Below, piece after piece: positions 12,416 to 23,499 of a DNA stretch of 64,000 bases. The translations under genes and the position numbers were made by a program. The stretch covers positions 62,001 to 126,000 of the forward strand of contig JBAJFE010000032.1 in assembly GCA_037903355.1 (NCBI GenBank), written 5' to 3'. The notes under the pieces are model-generated. The model ran no database searches. It was not told the origin of the DNA and worked only from the letters and a program-made list of their open reading frames with translations. The number at the start of each line of letters is the position of its first letter. The stretch's first letter is position 1. The DNA comes from Trichuris trichiura (taxonomy: Eukaryota > Nematoda > Enoplea > Trichinellida > Trichuridae).

Positions 12416-13510
12416 TTCTTTGTACGAAACGATGACCTTGCTTTGCCGCATCGTTGAAACGGAGACTTCCTGGATTCCTTCTCGAAAAGGGCGCTTTCAA
12501 AACAGGGCTACAGTAAGGAAGTGCAATGCAGGTACGGTTGATTTAAAGATTATTCTGCAAATCCGGAGCGTCAGCGAGAGCATGATTAGCAGCGGCAGGC
12601 TACGTGACCGAGTACTGTTTTGGGGGAATCTAAATGTTGCCGCTCTCCGTTGCAGCTACGTAAATAATGTGAATGGAAAACTTGATCCGCTTCTGCCCGT
12701 AGTGAAACCTTGGAGTTTTCAAATTGGCGTGAGTAATCTACGTTTGATGTGTAAGGGATTAGTTCTCTCGACAATGCTGTAATCTTAAAATCGTTCCTTC
12801 AATCGGATGACGAATTTCGCTACATCTCAATAATTACGCACCGTTAGGGGTCCAAATTTGTAGGGAAGGAAGACCCTGCTTTGCCCATTGATTAAAACAG
12901 AAACTTCCTATATTCCTTATCGAATAGGGCGTTTTCGATACAGGGCTACAGTAGGAAAGTGCAATGCGGGTAGAGTTCATTTAAATATTATTCTGCAAGT
13001 CCGGAACGTCCGTGAGGGTGCGATTCGCAGTGGGCAGGCTATGAGAGTGAGTACTTTTCGGGCAGAATCTAAATGTTGCCGTTCTCCGCCGCGGGAGGTA
13101 AAAGGAGAAAAATAAAATTGATCGGCTTCCGCCCGTAGTGAAACTTTGGAGTTTCCGAATTTATGTGCGCAATCCCCGTTAGGTGTATAAGTGATTGCTG
13201 CTATCAACAATGCTCTATGGTTAAAATCGTTCCTTTATGTCCTCGAGGCATATCGCTGAAAATCAGTAACTACATTTTGTTAGGGGCCCAAATTTATACG
13301 GAAAAAAACCTTCCTTTGCCACATACATTCCATCTGAGACTTCCTGGACTCCTCACTGAAAAGCGCGTTTTCAAAACAGGGCTACAGTAGGGAACTGCGA
13401 CGCACGAACTCTATGTTTAAAGATTCATCAGCAAATCCTCAACGTCCAAGAGAGCACGATTAGCAGTGGGCAGGCTTTGGGAGCGAGTACTTTTTCGGCT
13501 GAACGGTCTG
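12416..13510 (-). repeat. Satellite units in inverted orientation
   Basis: Two to three units of about 440 bp repeat here: GGGCTACAGTA recurs near 12507, 12943 and 13379, and CTTTGCC near 12441, 12875 and 13315. Read on the - strand they show the main array's landmarks in the same order: a CCAATTT-GGAACT-like block, a CGGGCGGAAG-GATCAATTTT block, GGCGGAGAACGGCAACATTTAG, then CCTAACGGTGCGTAATTATTGAG. They are therefore diverged copies of the same satellite, flipped relative to 2395-12415. The switch point is near 12415. Confidence 0.85.
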
Positions 13511-13544
13511 TGAATTTTCGTTAAGTCATTGCTTTATATTAACA

Positions 13545-13600
13545 CTGCTGAGGACAGGTCTCGTTTGACCTGAAAGCTACGGAATAATAAAAATATTATC
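13545..13600. repeat. Foldback-family fragment at array edge
   Basis: The run CTGCTGAGGACAGGTCTCG followed by GACCTGAAAGCTACGG matches, with a few changes, the CCGCTGAAGACGGGTCTCG and CCGAAAGCTCCGGAG motif of the foldback element near 1610-1655. It is a short diverged fragment, directly beyond the last satellite unit. Confidence 0.6.
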
Positions 13601-16378
13601 AACGGGACAAAATTTCCCTAAAAGAAACTCAACATAATTCTACCTTTACAAAAAATCACGCAAAGTCTTTTGGCAGCTCAACTGTCCCGCGCTTTTGACA
13701 TTATGTCATTAATTTCATTGTAACAATAAGCTTTACGAGACATTAGATGATCATCAAATTTGTCTTTGCTATGACTTTCTGAAGATTTTTCCTCGTATCG
13801 CTAGACGCCATCTTCATTTGTGAAAACAGTTTTTTTATTTTGCGTGTTAAAATATTCGTAGCTTAGCATTACGCAAATTCCTAACCGTTTGCACCGATGA
13901 GTCACTGTAGTGAATATTCTATTTGATTTTCAGGTTACATAATCACTAGAAAAGAACAGTGCCTCAGAGTTCTAAATTACCAAGTTCTTTCTCAACACAC
14001 TATTCAAGGATTTAAATCAGATTCCACTTCGTAGGCTCATGGCTCATCATTTTCATCTGCACTGCATGCTTACCCCTTTGGTTGGACTATGAGTCAAAGA
14101 AGAGCAAAAGTTACCTGTTCTGCGTTTGGGTAATTCTTGTCCTCAGACAGCAGCGAGTACATTGCATGCCCATAATCAACTCAGCGTACTGTAAAGCCTA
14201 ATTTCACTCCGCGTTTGTTCAGTCTTCATTGTTTCCCAACAACGTATCCATTAATGATCATTTACTTGCTTCAGACTTCTAACCAATTTAAAGAGCAACA
14301 GCAAACAATAAAAAAAACTGAGACTTGCACGCAAGGCAACATTTTGATGCCTTTTAATTATCCTTTGAGCAAGACATCCTGGAATTAAAAACCTTTTACT
14401 CTAATGCATCTAACCTCAGTGCAAGGATCAAAATGCGGCAGAGACAAGATGAACATCGCCTGAGATTATTTCAGGACGCCTTTGCCACTAGTAGAATCAG
14501 TAACTCGCACTAGCTCTATACAGTGCTTAGTCGCAATTTACAACAGCTGAAACATAACAGATTCAACAAAAAAGGGAACTGCTAAAATGTGGGCAGTAAA
14601 CACCTGCCACGTACGAATGGAATGCTGCACGTGAATAAAGCCATCTGCTCTTCTCATTTTCTGACGCACTTTGACTGTAACTTCCGTTTGCACTTCCGGT
14701 TGACTAAGCGTCTTCTTTGCCTGCCATTTTCCACTAACCTTCCCTATGCCTTTCGCGACAAGCATCAGTAGCTGCATGCAACAACGCGTTCTCCGCCCAC
14801 ACAACTTTCCACTTAAAAGCAAAAAAATGCTTTACTTTGCCAGGCGCCAGAGTATGAGTAACTATCACCCTATGGAGCAAATCAATTCTGCCAAATTTAA
14901 GTGCGCAACAAGTATGACTGTGCTGCAACCACAGGCGCGTTTTATCTGCTTGGCGCTTTAACGCAGTCTTTGCTTATACCCTATAGCCACAACACAACAG
15001 TTGTCAAAACAGCGTGTATACTTCTCCTTAGGCAAGGGATGCCTCATGGCCAAGTTCTTATTTTTGGAAAGACATGTATTGTTCGTCTCTTATTACTTCT
15101 CCAGCATCCTTCACTATCTGCTGGCTAGCGCTTCCTATTTAGCATTGGTCTTAACAGGTTATAGATTAGGCTTCAGTTTAGTCTTAGGCTATAAATCTTT
15201 CTACATCGTTCTGCTAAATGACTAACAGGTATGCTTAGCCGAAGCCTTAACCCCCTATTGTCCCAAGTTAAAATACTGTAGTCTAAAACAATAAATGAGC
15301 GCAGCACAGAGCCAGAAAGAAAATAAGAGCCCTCTTTCGCTATATGCATATGAAAGATAGTTGCAAAAACTCTATTTTTGTCCAATCGGATAAAACAGTG
15401 CATTGTTGCTTCATTTTTGCTTCAGTCCATTTTATACACCTTTTACAGAGACAGCTTTTATTTTCCTCAGCTGTCATCGAGCTCATTCAATGAAAGTGGG
15501 CGTTGCATTGGCTTCAGCCTGCCCCCGCAGCTCTGACTAATAGTTGTGAGAAACTACGGGGCTGATTGAATATTCTGTGATAATGGGTTATCTGTTAAAA
15601 GTCCCCAGCAAACAATGCGCATTCATTTTCACTGAGACAGCGACAGAGCTTATCGCTTGTGGAAGCATTGTCTACATTGCTCACAAAAGTGTTCAACTTT
15701 CAAGTGCTTAGGAATGAATTCGACTATGATGCTTTCATATTTGCTTGAAAACATTATGTTGCTACCACGAGGCGTACTCATCACGCATTTTGGCTTCAAA
15801 CGTTGGCAATTGCTTCTCCACAGACTTTTTCTCCACTGCTTTTGCGGTTACGGTAAGCCATAAAGTTCGTCTTGTTGATTTGCGTTAATAATTTTGTTTT
15901 AATGCACTACTATCGCACACTTCAATCGCGCATGAATGTCCATGACCATTCTCCTCCATTACAATAAGGAATTGTTTAAAGATTTTACCTTTTGCCGATT
16001 CCTGAAACTTTGAGCAGTTTTGCATGTCCAGCAGCCGTTGAAACTAAAAACAAAGCTGCTAGGTGAAAGTAAAAGTTGGGACCTACAAATTACATCAATT
16101 TGTCCATAAGGGGAGGCACCAATGTTGAAATAGCAAAAAAGGGAAGCTGTTTATGCATCTCCCAAATTTGCTCACATGTCAGCTCAATGAGCACAGGTGG
16201 TAGTTCGGATGGTTGTTGTAATCTACAATGAGTATAGGAGAATATTCCTTGCCGATATCGTCGCCTTGCAGCCGGATGCATCAGCAGGGAAACGCCATTT
16301 TGGACAGATAGTTCACAGCGTACTTTTAGTGGCTGATAGCTGCAGGCAAAAACTGGGAATCCTTTCTTTCACGTTTAA
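13601..16378. other. Intergenic, nothing recognised
   Basis: AT-rich sequence with short open frames on both strands (for example 14589-14771, 14746-14961 and 15657-15863). None carries a recognisable domain or paired splice signals. Confidence 0.5.
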
Positions 16379-16560
16379 ATGTCTCCACTAACGTTTTTAA
16401 AAACATCAGTTCAAGTTTCGGCATTTCCAAGAAGTAGTCCTGGCGTTCTCCTTGATTACATGACCTCAGGTGGAGATGGTCCTCGTGTACTCAATTGGAA
16501 CCACCTGCTTGGAAAAGTTGCGGATAATAATTCCCTTGCCCTTTTTAGTAAATTTCAAAG
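16379..16560 (+). CDS. Possible upstream exon, weak
   Basis: An open frame beginning with ATG at 16379 has a protein-like composition (a VSAFPRSSPGVLLDYM segment, then an NWNHLLGKV segment). A possible donor lies near 16549 (TTTA|GTAAAT). It lies about 0.9 kb upstream of the first confident CPEB exon on the same strand and could be a 5' alternative exon of that gene. It has no recognisable domain and could equally be chance. Confidence 0.2.
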
Positions 16561-17437
16561 CTGTTTTCGCTTAGAAATACGCTTTTAAGCTTCTAATTTT
16601 ATCGTTACGTTTTGACCTTTACGGCTATTCTGATTTGCAGGGTCGCTTATACGGTAGAATTGGACAGCCATCTGGCTAATGACACGTATGCCTTTTGGGT
16701 TTATGGGAAAAAAAGGCGCAGATGGTTTGTGGGCCAACTAATAAATCATAAAAACTAATGTGCAATTTATTTCAGGAGTTTTCATGCAGCGGCGTGAAGG
16801 GAAAAATTTTCAAATAAAACATTGAAATTTCGAAATCTCCTAGCGTGCTTGCCGCTTTGAAGGCTGCGCACGAAGTTGAAAACGATTAAGAAAATTATGG
16901 CGGCAATGCAGAATGCTTGATAGCACAACTTTGGCCCCATTGTTAGGCTGCCAAGGAAGTTTTGAACGGCTTCAGTCAAAGAAGGACAATTTTTAAGCAC
17001 TGAATTGCGGTAATATATTAATTGGTGAAAGTTTGCCGCGCACAGGTTTTGAAAATTTTTAAAATGGCCCACTCCAAATTGACTCGCAGGCCTGAGTTAC
17101 CGTATTTTTTCACTGTGTACTTGAGCATTCACTTTAGCAGCATTAGTGAGCAGAACTGAGCGTTAGTAGTCAGTTTGCTTGTCTGCGATCGACGAAGAAG
17201 GCTGCTTTAGCTCTGTCTTCTAGAAGTGCCTCATACTTCGGCTGACCTGTTGTGTCACTGATCCATCGGTGACTTGTTGGTTATTTCTGTTGCCGGTTGA
17301 AGCCCAAGTGTATCAACTTGGTGTTCATAGCTGAGATAGAGTAGGGCATCCCTCCTGGGCTACATCTTGGTACAGTAGTTTGTCTATTCTGCTTTTCTAG
17401 GAGGCATAGCTCGCATAGTTCATCAAGAAAAGAAGTT

Positions 17438-20400
17438 ATGGAACGCAGACTGTTGGGTGGCATCTTTGGCGATTACTGCACTGAGTCCAGTGGTAGCATA
17501 AACGGAAGCTCAGCACTCAGTTACGTGAATTCTCACCGACTTGCTGAAAATCAGGTAAGCCTAGCGAACTTTGTGAGAATTAAAATATATAATATGCAAC
17601 AGTCAGTAAGATTACTGCATTCTTAAGGCATTAGCTATGGAACCTGCTCAATCTAGAGCTATATTTCTGTTCAGAATGACTAAAAACAAGTCTAACTTTC
17701 TTTTGCAATGAAAATTTAACTACTTACTACGAGGCATTAAAAATTTAGCATTCCCTACAGACGCGTATGGCGTCGCTACTACGTATGCGTAAGAAATTCA
17801 CGCTGAAAAAGGTCCCATTGTTAAGCACATAGGTTACTGTAGCAATTAGCGGAACATGCTTGCAAGTATAAGCATTGTTAGACAGGCCCGGTAATTACAG
17901 TATGACAAATCACAAAGCAATTGTTCCAGCTTAAACATTGACGATTACGTTTGACAATGGGTGAAAAAGTTGCACTTCCAATTCAAGCAATCATTTTCTA
18001 AATTTCTAAAGCTAATGCAATGAAATAATAATTTCTGATGCTAGTCTTTGCGCTTTCTGCGGTAGGTTAATAACTGACCTAGAAAGCTACAGTATGCTTA
18101 TCTTTATGATGCTTATGAAAGTACTGTATCAGTAGCTGTTCCCTGTAGGTTTCTGCTGTGTGATGCAATGGATAACTTGCCCTGGTAATATTTGAATCAA
18201 CTGTTAGCTAGCGCTTTCCTGATTGCATAGTTTTGCCTCTTTGCTGCTAAGGCGTGTATTTAGCAGTAGCAGCGTTACCTTCATGGCATGATGAAGAGTC
18301 TCAGCGTAGCATTGCAGGTTGAGAAGGTAAGAATATAGTCCTTTTAAGAAATTTAGTATGTTGTCTACACTGTGAGCAGTTTATTTGCCCTCTTTTGCCC
18401 ACATCATCTTAAGCTCACTTCTCAGGGAGCCTCCACCCCACGTGACCAGTTAAGAAGAAGGGTCCTGTAATAAATACCAGCTCCATTAGCAATATATTAG
18501 TGCTCTGCCGCTGCTCTTATATGTTCCGGCCTCAACCCAGCAAAGCATTGATGATTACGCATTAAGACCGCGGAAGTAAGAGAAGCCAGGAAGTGTAGAG
18601 TTGCTCTGCAGAGAATGTAAGCGATATGCACATATTGCAAATGTATTGGTTCTATGCGCCGCCAAAACAAAAATGGACTATCACTTTTTAGAAGCTAAGG
18701 CTAATCAATATTTTATGCTAATTTATAACACCTTTGCCTTCATTGCTTTGAGCTTTTTTATGTAGGTGATGAGCAAGCCCGCAATGTCTTCTTATATCAC
18801 TAGCAGAAGGTTAGGCAAAATTGCGAGTGTGAATGAATTAGCTTTGCTTTTTTACCATGAGCACATGATACAGAATTTGTTTATGATTTTTCCAAGAAAT
18901 ACTTTTCAACAAGTGATGACGTAATGGTCATCCTACGTCTAAGCGAAAGCATACATTCAGCTCTTAGCATTTAGTTCAACTCTTTAGCAATCAATCTCAG
19001 CCTAGTTGTGATATGTCAGCTTATCCTGCAGCAGCCAATTTTTTGGATTAAGATCTCCTGCTCTATAAAGCTGATTTTAATGTCCATTGTGAACTAACTT
19101 AACAGTGCCTTTGATACAGGCAAGAATTGCTCTGGAAAACTCCTTTGGGCGCTTAAGCATCAGAAGCACTACAGCGTCACGCCCTGTTCAAAACAACTTG
19201 GTTAACAATTTAATGTATGGTCCACTGCAGAGAAATAATGGTATGCGAATTTTTAATGTTCTTGCAGCGGTGTGATCACCGTTATCATCCTTGCACGTTC
19301 TAGCACATAATTAGAGGCTTTCAGCATATGAGTTCAATATATTTTCATGAGTTGTAATCTAGGGCAAGGTACAAGCACTAGCAGAGAGAACCATGGCATA
19401 TTCTACATCGGAAAAGGATGTTATGGCGTCGACATTGAAACGGCGTCCATGTTTCCACTGACTCCTGCAGAACTGATTGACGTACGTTATTGGGCAGACT
19501 TGAGACCAGGAGTGACATCAAGAAAAGTTTTCGTTGGTGGAATCCCCAAGAAGTGCACCAGCAGTAAGTACTGACCGTATCGTCAACGTGGGAGGTTAGC
19601 AAGCGCATTTAATGCGGTTTAGTGAACCTGCAAATCATTCACAGTTCACTGTCATTGAAAATCGATTCGTAATTTAAAATACAAAACGGTGTTAGAACGC
19701 GTGTGTTTTAGGTCTCATCACAAAAAACTGTTTAACAATTTAGTGTTGTTTCCACGTAATAACTTTCCACTTTTCGAAAACTTAACACTGCATCCACATT
19801 TAGCGGGCCTTATTGTTATTATTTCTTGGAATAACATAATTTCTTTAACCCAAAATAGAGCCCACGAAAGCTGCAGAAAGCATTTATTGGCCGCGAATTG
19901 CCAAATTGAGCACATTGACGACAGTCCGCCATAAAAAAACAGAACACTCGTCTTACACTTGTGTTTAGTTGATAATTCAATGTAGGCTTTCGCTGAAATT
20001 AAAGGACGGGCAGTGGCGCGTAAACTTGCATTTTGACTGCACGCTGCTACGTTAAGCGTTCAGTTTGCCTACTCATTCCTTATTTTGGTAGAATTTCTCA
20101 ACTCAGTAGTTGACAGGTCAGATTAGTTTTCACCGCATCTATTCACGTAATAACGAGCATTCTACCGAACAGTGAGGAATAACAAACTACTGTATCAAGC
20201 AAAGTTGATTTGCAGGTAATATTAGAACCGCGTTTACTGCGTTTGGCCGGGCAACCATATCGTGGCCAACCGATGGGGGAGAAGCAAGGACGGGACCAAT
20301 GAAAGGTACATCAACTCGTGCAGTTGCTTGAGCAGCGTCAAGTTTTCTTGTTTTAAAGGTTTTATTTTTGTGATATACAAATCAGCAGACTCAGTTAACA

Positions 20401-21190
20401 ATCTGCTGAATGACTGCATACGTATTGGATCAAAGTTCTTTTTCGAACTGCAAGTTCCAGGAAGGAGGCCAGTTTTGGTAAGCTCTATTTTATGTAAATT
20501 TATGGCAGCTTTCGTTCCAGCAGTATTCAGCCAATGACATTGCAGTCAGAAAGAAAGGGGTAAAGGCATTTTCAAATTATGTGATGACGAGATTTTGCAG
20601 GTCCAAGTTCGACCGTGGTTCCTGGCCGATCAGTTGGCTATATCAGACGACCCCACCAGAAAAGTGAACTTTCGCCGTATAGCATTTTTCGGCGGTATTC
20701 CGCGATCAATGAAAGCTAGTGAGATGGCATTGCTTGAAATGTTGAACTACTGTTTCTTTGGTTCAGGCGAGCTCGCAGAGTGCACTGAAAGAGAAATTCC
20801 GGGAGTTGTGATGGTTAATATAGAGACTGACCCTCATTTGGATTACCCAAAGGGAGCCGCTAAAGTGGCATTTGCTAATGATCAAAGTTTTCGCGAGGCG
20901 CTGAGGAGAAGATTTTTGAAGGTTCATTACGAGGAAGTTCTCAAAGTTGTAAGCAATTCTTAGAACATATTTTTCCTTGCTCAAATGACGTTGCTTTTTC
21001 AAAGGTTGAAATGAAGCCGTTTTTCCTGCCCGAACAAAACTGCAACTTGTGCGAAGAGAATTCAGCTTATGTCAACCTCGCGACGCAGTATTGCGTGGAG
21101 AAAAGCTGCGTCAATTTTTACTGCGACGATTGTTGGAATCGTTGGCACTCTAATCCTGAAGTTGCTGACCACATTCCGTTGAGCAAATGA
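17438..21190 (+). CDS. CPEB-family RNA-binding protein, seven exons
   Basis: Cytoplasmic polyadenylation element-binding proteins bind 3' UTRs and control poly(A) length and translation, often in the germ line. Exons: 17438-17554, 19120-19240, 19363-19563, 20216-20305, 20359-20477, 20601-20948 and 21005-21190. All junctions are GT-AG and every phase closes, giving 393 residues. RRM1 starts at RKVFVGGIPKKC (exon 3) and runs through exons 4-5. The interdomain linker VQVRPWFLADQ opens exon 6. RRM2 follows (FRRIAFFGGIP, then YPKGAAKVAF). Exon 7 is the CPEB-type ZZ zinc module, with CxxC, a C/C pair and the WHxNPE-like end (NCNLCEE, FYCDDCWNRWH). The N-terminus is short (about 110 residues) for the family, so a further 5' exon or isoform in the 1.6-kb first intron or upstream is possible. 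Which CPEB paralogue this is cannot be told. Confidence 0.93.
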
Positions 21191-22210
21191 GAGCAGCAGC
21201 TTTCGACCGCAGTTTTCTTATATCCTCATATTTACTTTTATTTAAATCGCAGCCAGATTCGTCATTACCTGCCTAATGGTATGCCTATGCAACCCTCATA
21301 CTACTGCATATCCCGCAACTTACAAGCTTTTCCCTGCACACTAAGGAAACCGTTTACGATGATTTTAGAGTCTCATAGGTTGATACGAATCTATATATTT
21401 TTTAAATTTTAGTATTAGTTGTGTTGACATATGTTCCAATTTAGCTGCAGCTCAAACGTACTCTTTTTGCTTATTTAGTAAACTTTTGCCGCTGCCGCGC
21501 AAACTTATTTTCTTGCTCAAATGCATTAGCATTCGTTGACGCTTTGATAAGTCTAGCAGCAGTAGATTTCCGCGCAGTGCATGCGGTGCGACGATATCTG
21601 CAAGTTTGCTTATGGGAAATTTTGTCGAAACTAACGGGGGTAATCACCTCGTAACCGTGCACAAATTTCAGCAATTTTTCGAATAGATGCTAGTTCTTGC
21701 TAGGCTATACAAAAACTTGACCTGCGCATCATAGTCATTGGCAGACTATGCAGAAACTATATTGTCGCTCTGATGTGAATTACTTTCCAGCTAAAGCTTC
21801 AACCATGCCACAGAAATAAACTAGAGTCCGTCTCGAAGTTACTGCTTCATCGCAAAAAAAGATGAAACCTTTGCTTTCAGAAATACTGCAGTAATCGCTG
21901 ATTAATGTTGGAAAAAACGGTGTCACTTCCGAAGTTTCAACTTTTTTGATTCTTTTGAATAATCTTTTTCTTAAGCCGCCTGTTTCGCTCAAATCTTTTC
22001 CGTTGACGAACAACCAGTCTTACCGAAAGCCCAGCAAAAATAGAGAAAATTGCAGGTTTGCTTGATGCTGCTTCAACATCTAGCGTGACGGTCGAACAGG
22101 CGTAGCCAAGTATTGTGCTATCTGAGTCGGTAGGAAGCGCTACTTTAAGAGGTTTGCTAGTAAGGTTCTGTGTCAATCTCTGTAACTGGTGTTCATGCGC
22201 ACCGCATTCC
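21191..22210. other. CPEB 3' flank, no gene recognised
   Basis: Presumed 3' UTR and intergenic AT-rich sequence. Short - strand open frames (21471-21674, 21780-22013, 21937-22176) have no recognisable domains. Confidence 0.5.
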
Positions 22211-22214
22211 TCAG

Positions 22215-22399
22215 TCGGATTGGCAACACGGGTTAATGTTAATGTTGTGTCCGAGCCGCGAAGACAACGTTTATTGAACTAGAACGAGCCAACCGAGCGA
22301 GGCTAACCAAACGCATCCGGACCCTGAACCCGGACTGACTGTAACGTGATCCTCAGGTGACCAGTGCGTACTGGTCACTTGGCCCACTAGTATACTACA
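22215..22399 (-). repeat. Ty3/Gypsy LTR start, 3' side of fragment
   Basis: On the - strand a purine-rich tract AGGGGAAAGGCAG is followed by TGTAGTATACTAG, the expected polypurine tract and TG start of a 3' LTR, directly after the pol tail. The LTR's far end could not be fixed; the lower coordinate is a guess. Confidence 0.5.
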
Positions 22400-23382
22400 C
22401 TGCCTTTCCCCTACGCCGAGAAGTACGTAATCTTGTAGGTGGCGTGGACGTCTTCTGTCACGAGAACTTCTTCTCGGCAAAACCAGGGATGGCTCGTAGG
22501 GCTGCACGCTCGGTGAGCTGCGCGCTGCTGGTCTGTCCACGTCAAAGGAGACCGCAGAAAAATTATCCGACGAAATCTGTTTTTCCGGCGCTTTATGCAA
22601 CTGATCAATGCCCCTGGAAACAATGCTATTCGTTGCCAACTGCACTTTATATACATATCGTCCTTGCGTGCTCACTATCGTGCCTTGGACCCACCTTGGT
22701 TTGTGGTTGCGAAATTTTTAGGCATTACGGCGTCACCGATGTTGAAGAAACGCAGCTTACCGCTGCGAGTGCTACGAATCGGTGTTTCTGATTGACTAAA
22801 GCTTGGGAGGATGCAGTCAAACGCCGTGACGAGCTTTCGATTCATTAGCAACTGCACTGGAGTCTGTCCAGTAACGCCAGAGGGCGTCGTCCTCATTGCG
22901 AAGAGAGCATCGACCAAGTTTCTCTCTACGTCCCTGCTTCTTGATGCCGGTTTCGGTAAAAGCGTTTTAATAGTTTGCACGGCACGTTCGGCTTGCCGAT
23001 TCGAGCTGGGATGAAAGGGTGCCGTGAACAAATGGCACAATCCAGCACGCTGAACGAAAGCTTGGAACTCTGTTGCCCTAAACACGGGTCCATTGTCGGA
23101 AACCAGCACTCTTGGAAGCCCATGCGACGAGAAAATTTTTTTAAGGGAGCGAATTGCCACTGACGACGAGACATCCGAGACTGTTTTCGCCTCAGGCCAT
23201 TTACTGGTGGCATCCACTGCTATAAAGAAATACTTGCCCAAGAATGGACCGGCAAAATCTATGTGCAAACGGCTCCAGGGGGAGCTATCTACAACGGGCC
23301 AAGGGGATGGTACAGCCTTAGGCGGATCATGTCGTGTCGCTTGGCATGCTGAACAGTCCGCAGCAGTGCGTACTGCGCACAA
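22400..23382 (-). pseudogene. Ty3/Gypsy integrase fragment
   Basis: The - strand frame from 23382 to 22675 encodes the end of the integrase zinc finger (ADCSACQATRHDPPKA), then the rve core with HIDFAGPF, SDNGPVF and an HPSSNRQAERAVQ catalytic-Glu block: the D,D-35-E triad in Gypsy style. A second frame (down to about 22400) gives the pol tail with the RRSSRDRRRPRHLQDYV motif typical just before the LTR; the frame changes near 22670. gag, protease, RT and RNase H are absent. It is a deletion remnant of an LTR retrotransposon. Confidence 0.85.
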
Positions 23383-23413
23383 CTAATATAGTACACTGCC
23401 TTTTCCCTGAAAA
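23383..23413 (-). repeat. Second copy of LTR start next to integrase
   Basis: GGGAAAAGGCAGTGTACTATA on the - strand repeats, with few changes, the polypurine tract and LTR start found near 22399. Here it abuts the integrase frame directly, sharing the 12-base string CAGTGCGTACTG (+ strand) with the other LTR copy at the junction. Confidence 0.6.
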
Positions 23414-23499
23414 GTAAAAGATTTAAATGGCATCCAAACAAATCGTATTAGTACAACAATATTAATTTAAGGCGCTTCCTGACCACGTCAAAAAATATA

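Noticed and set aside
12402..13390. Open frames of 62-126 codons in the inverted satellite units
   Set aside because: They repeat with the satellite unit and have no conserved protein character.
16782..17072. - strand frame with a hydrophobic stretch (possible membrane segment)
   Set aside because: Isolated, low complexity, no start or splice context; chance AT-rich hydrophobic translation is more likely.
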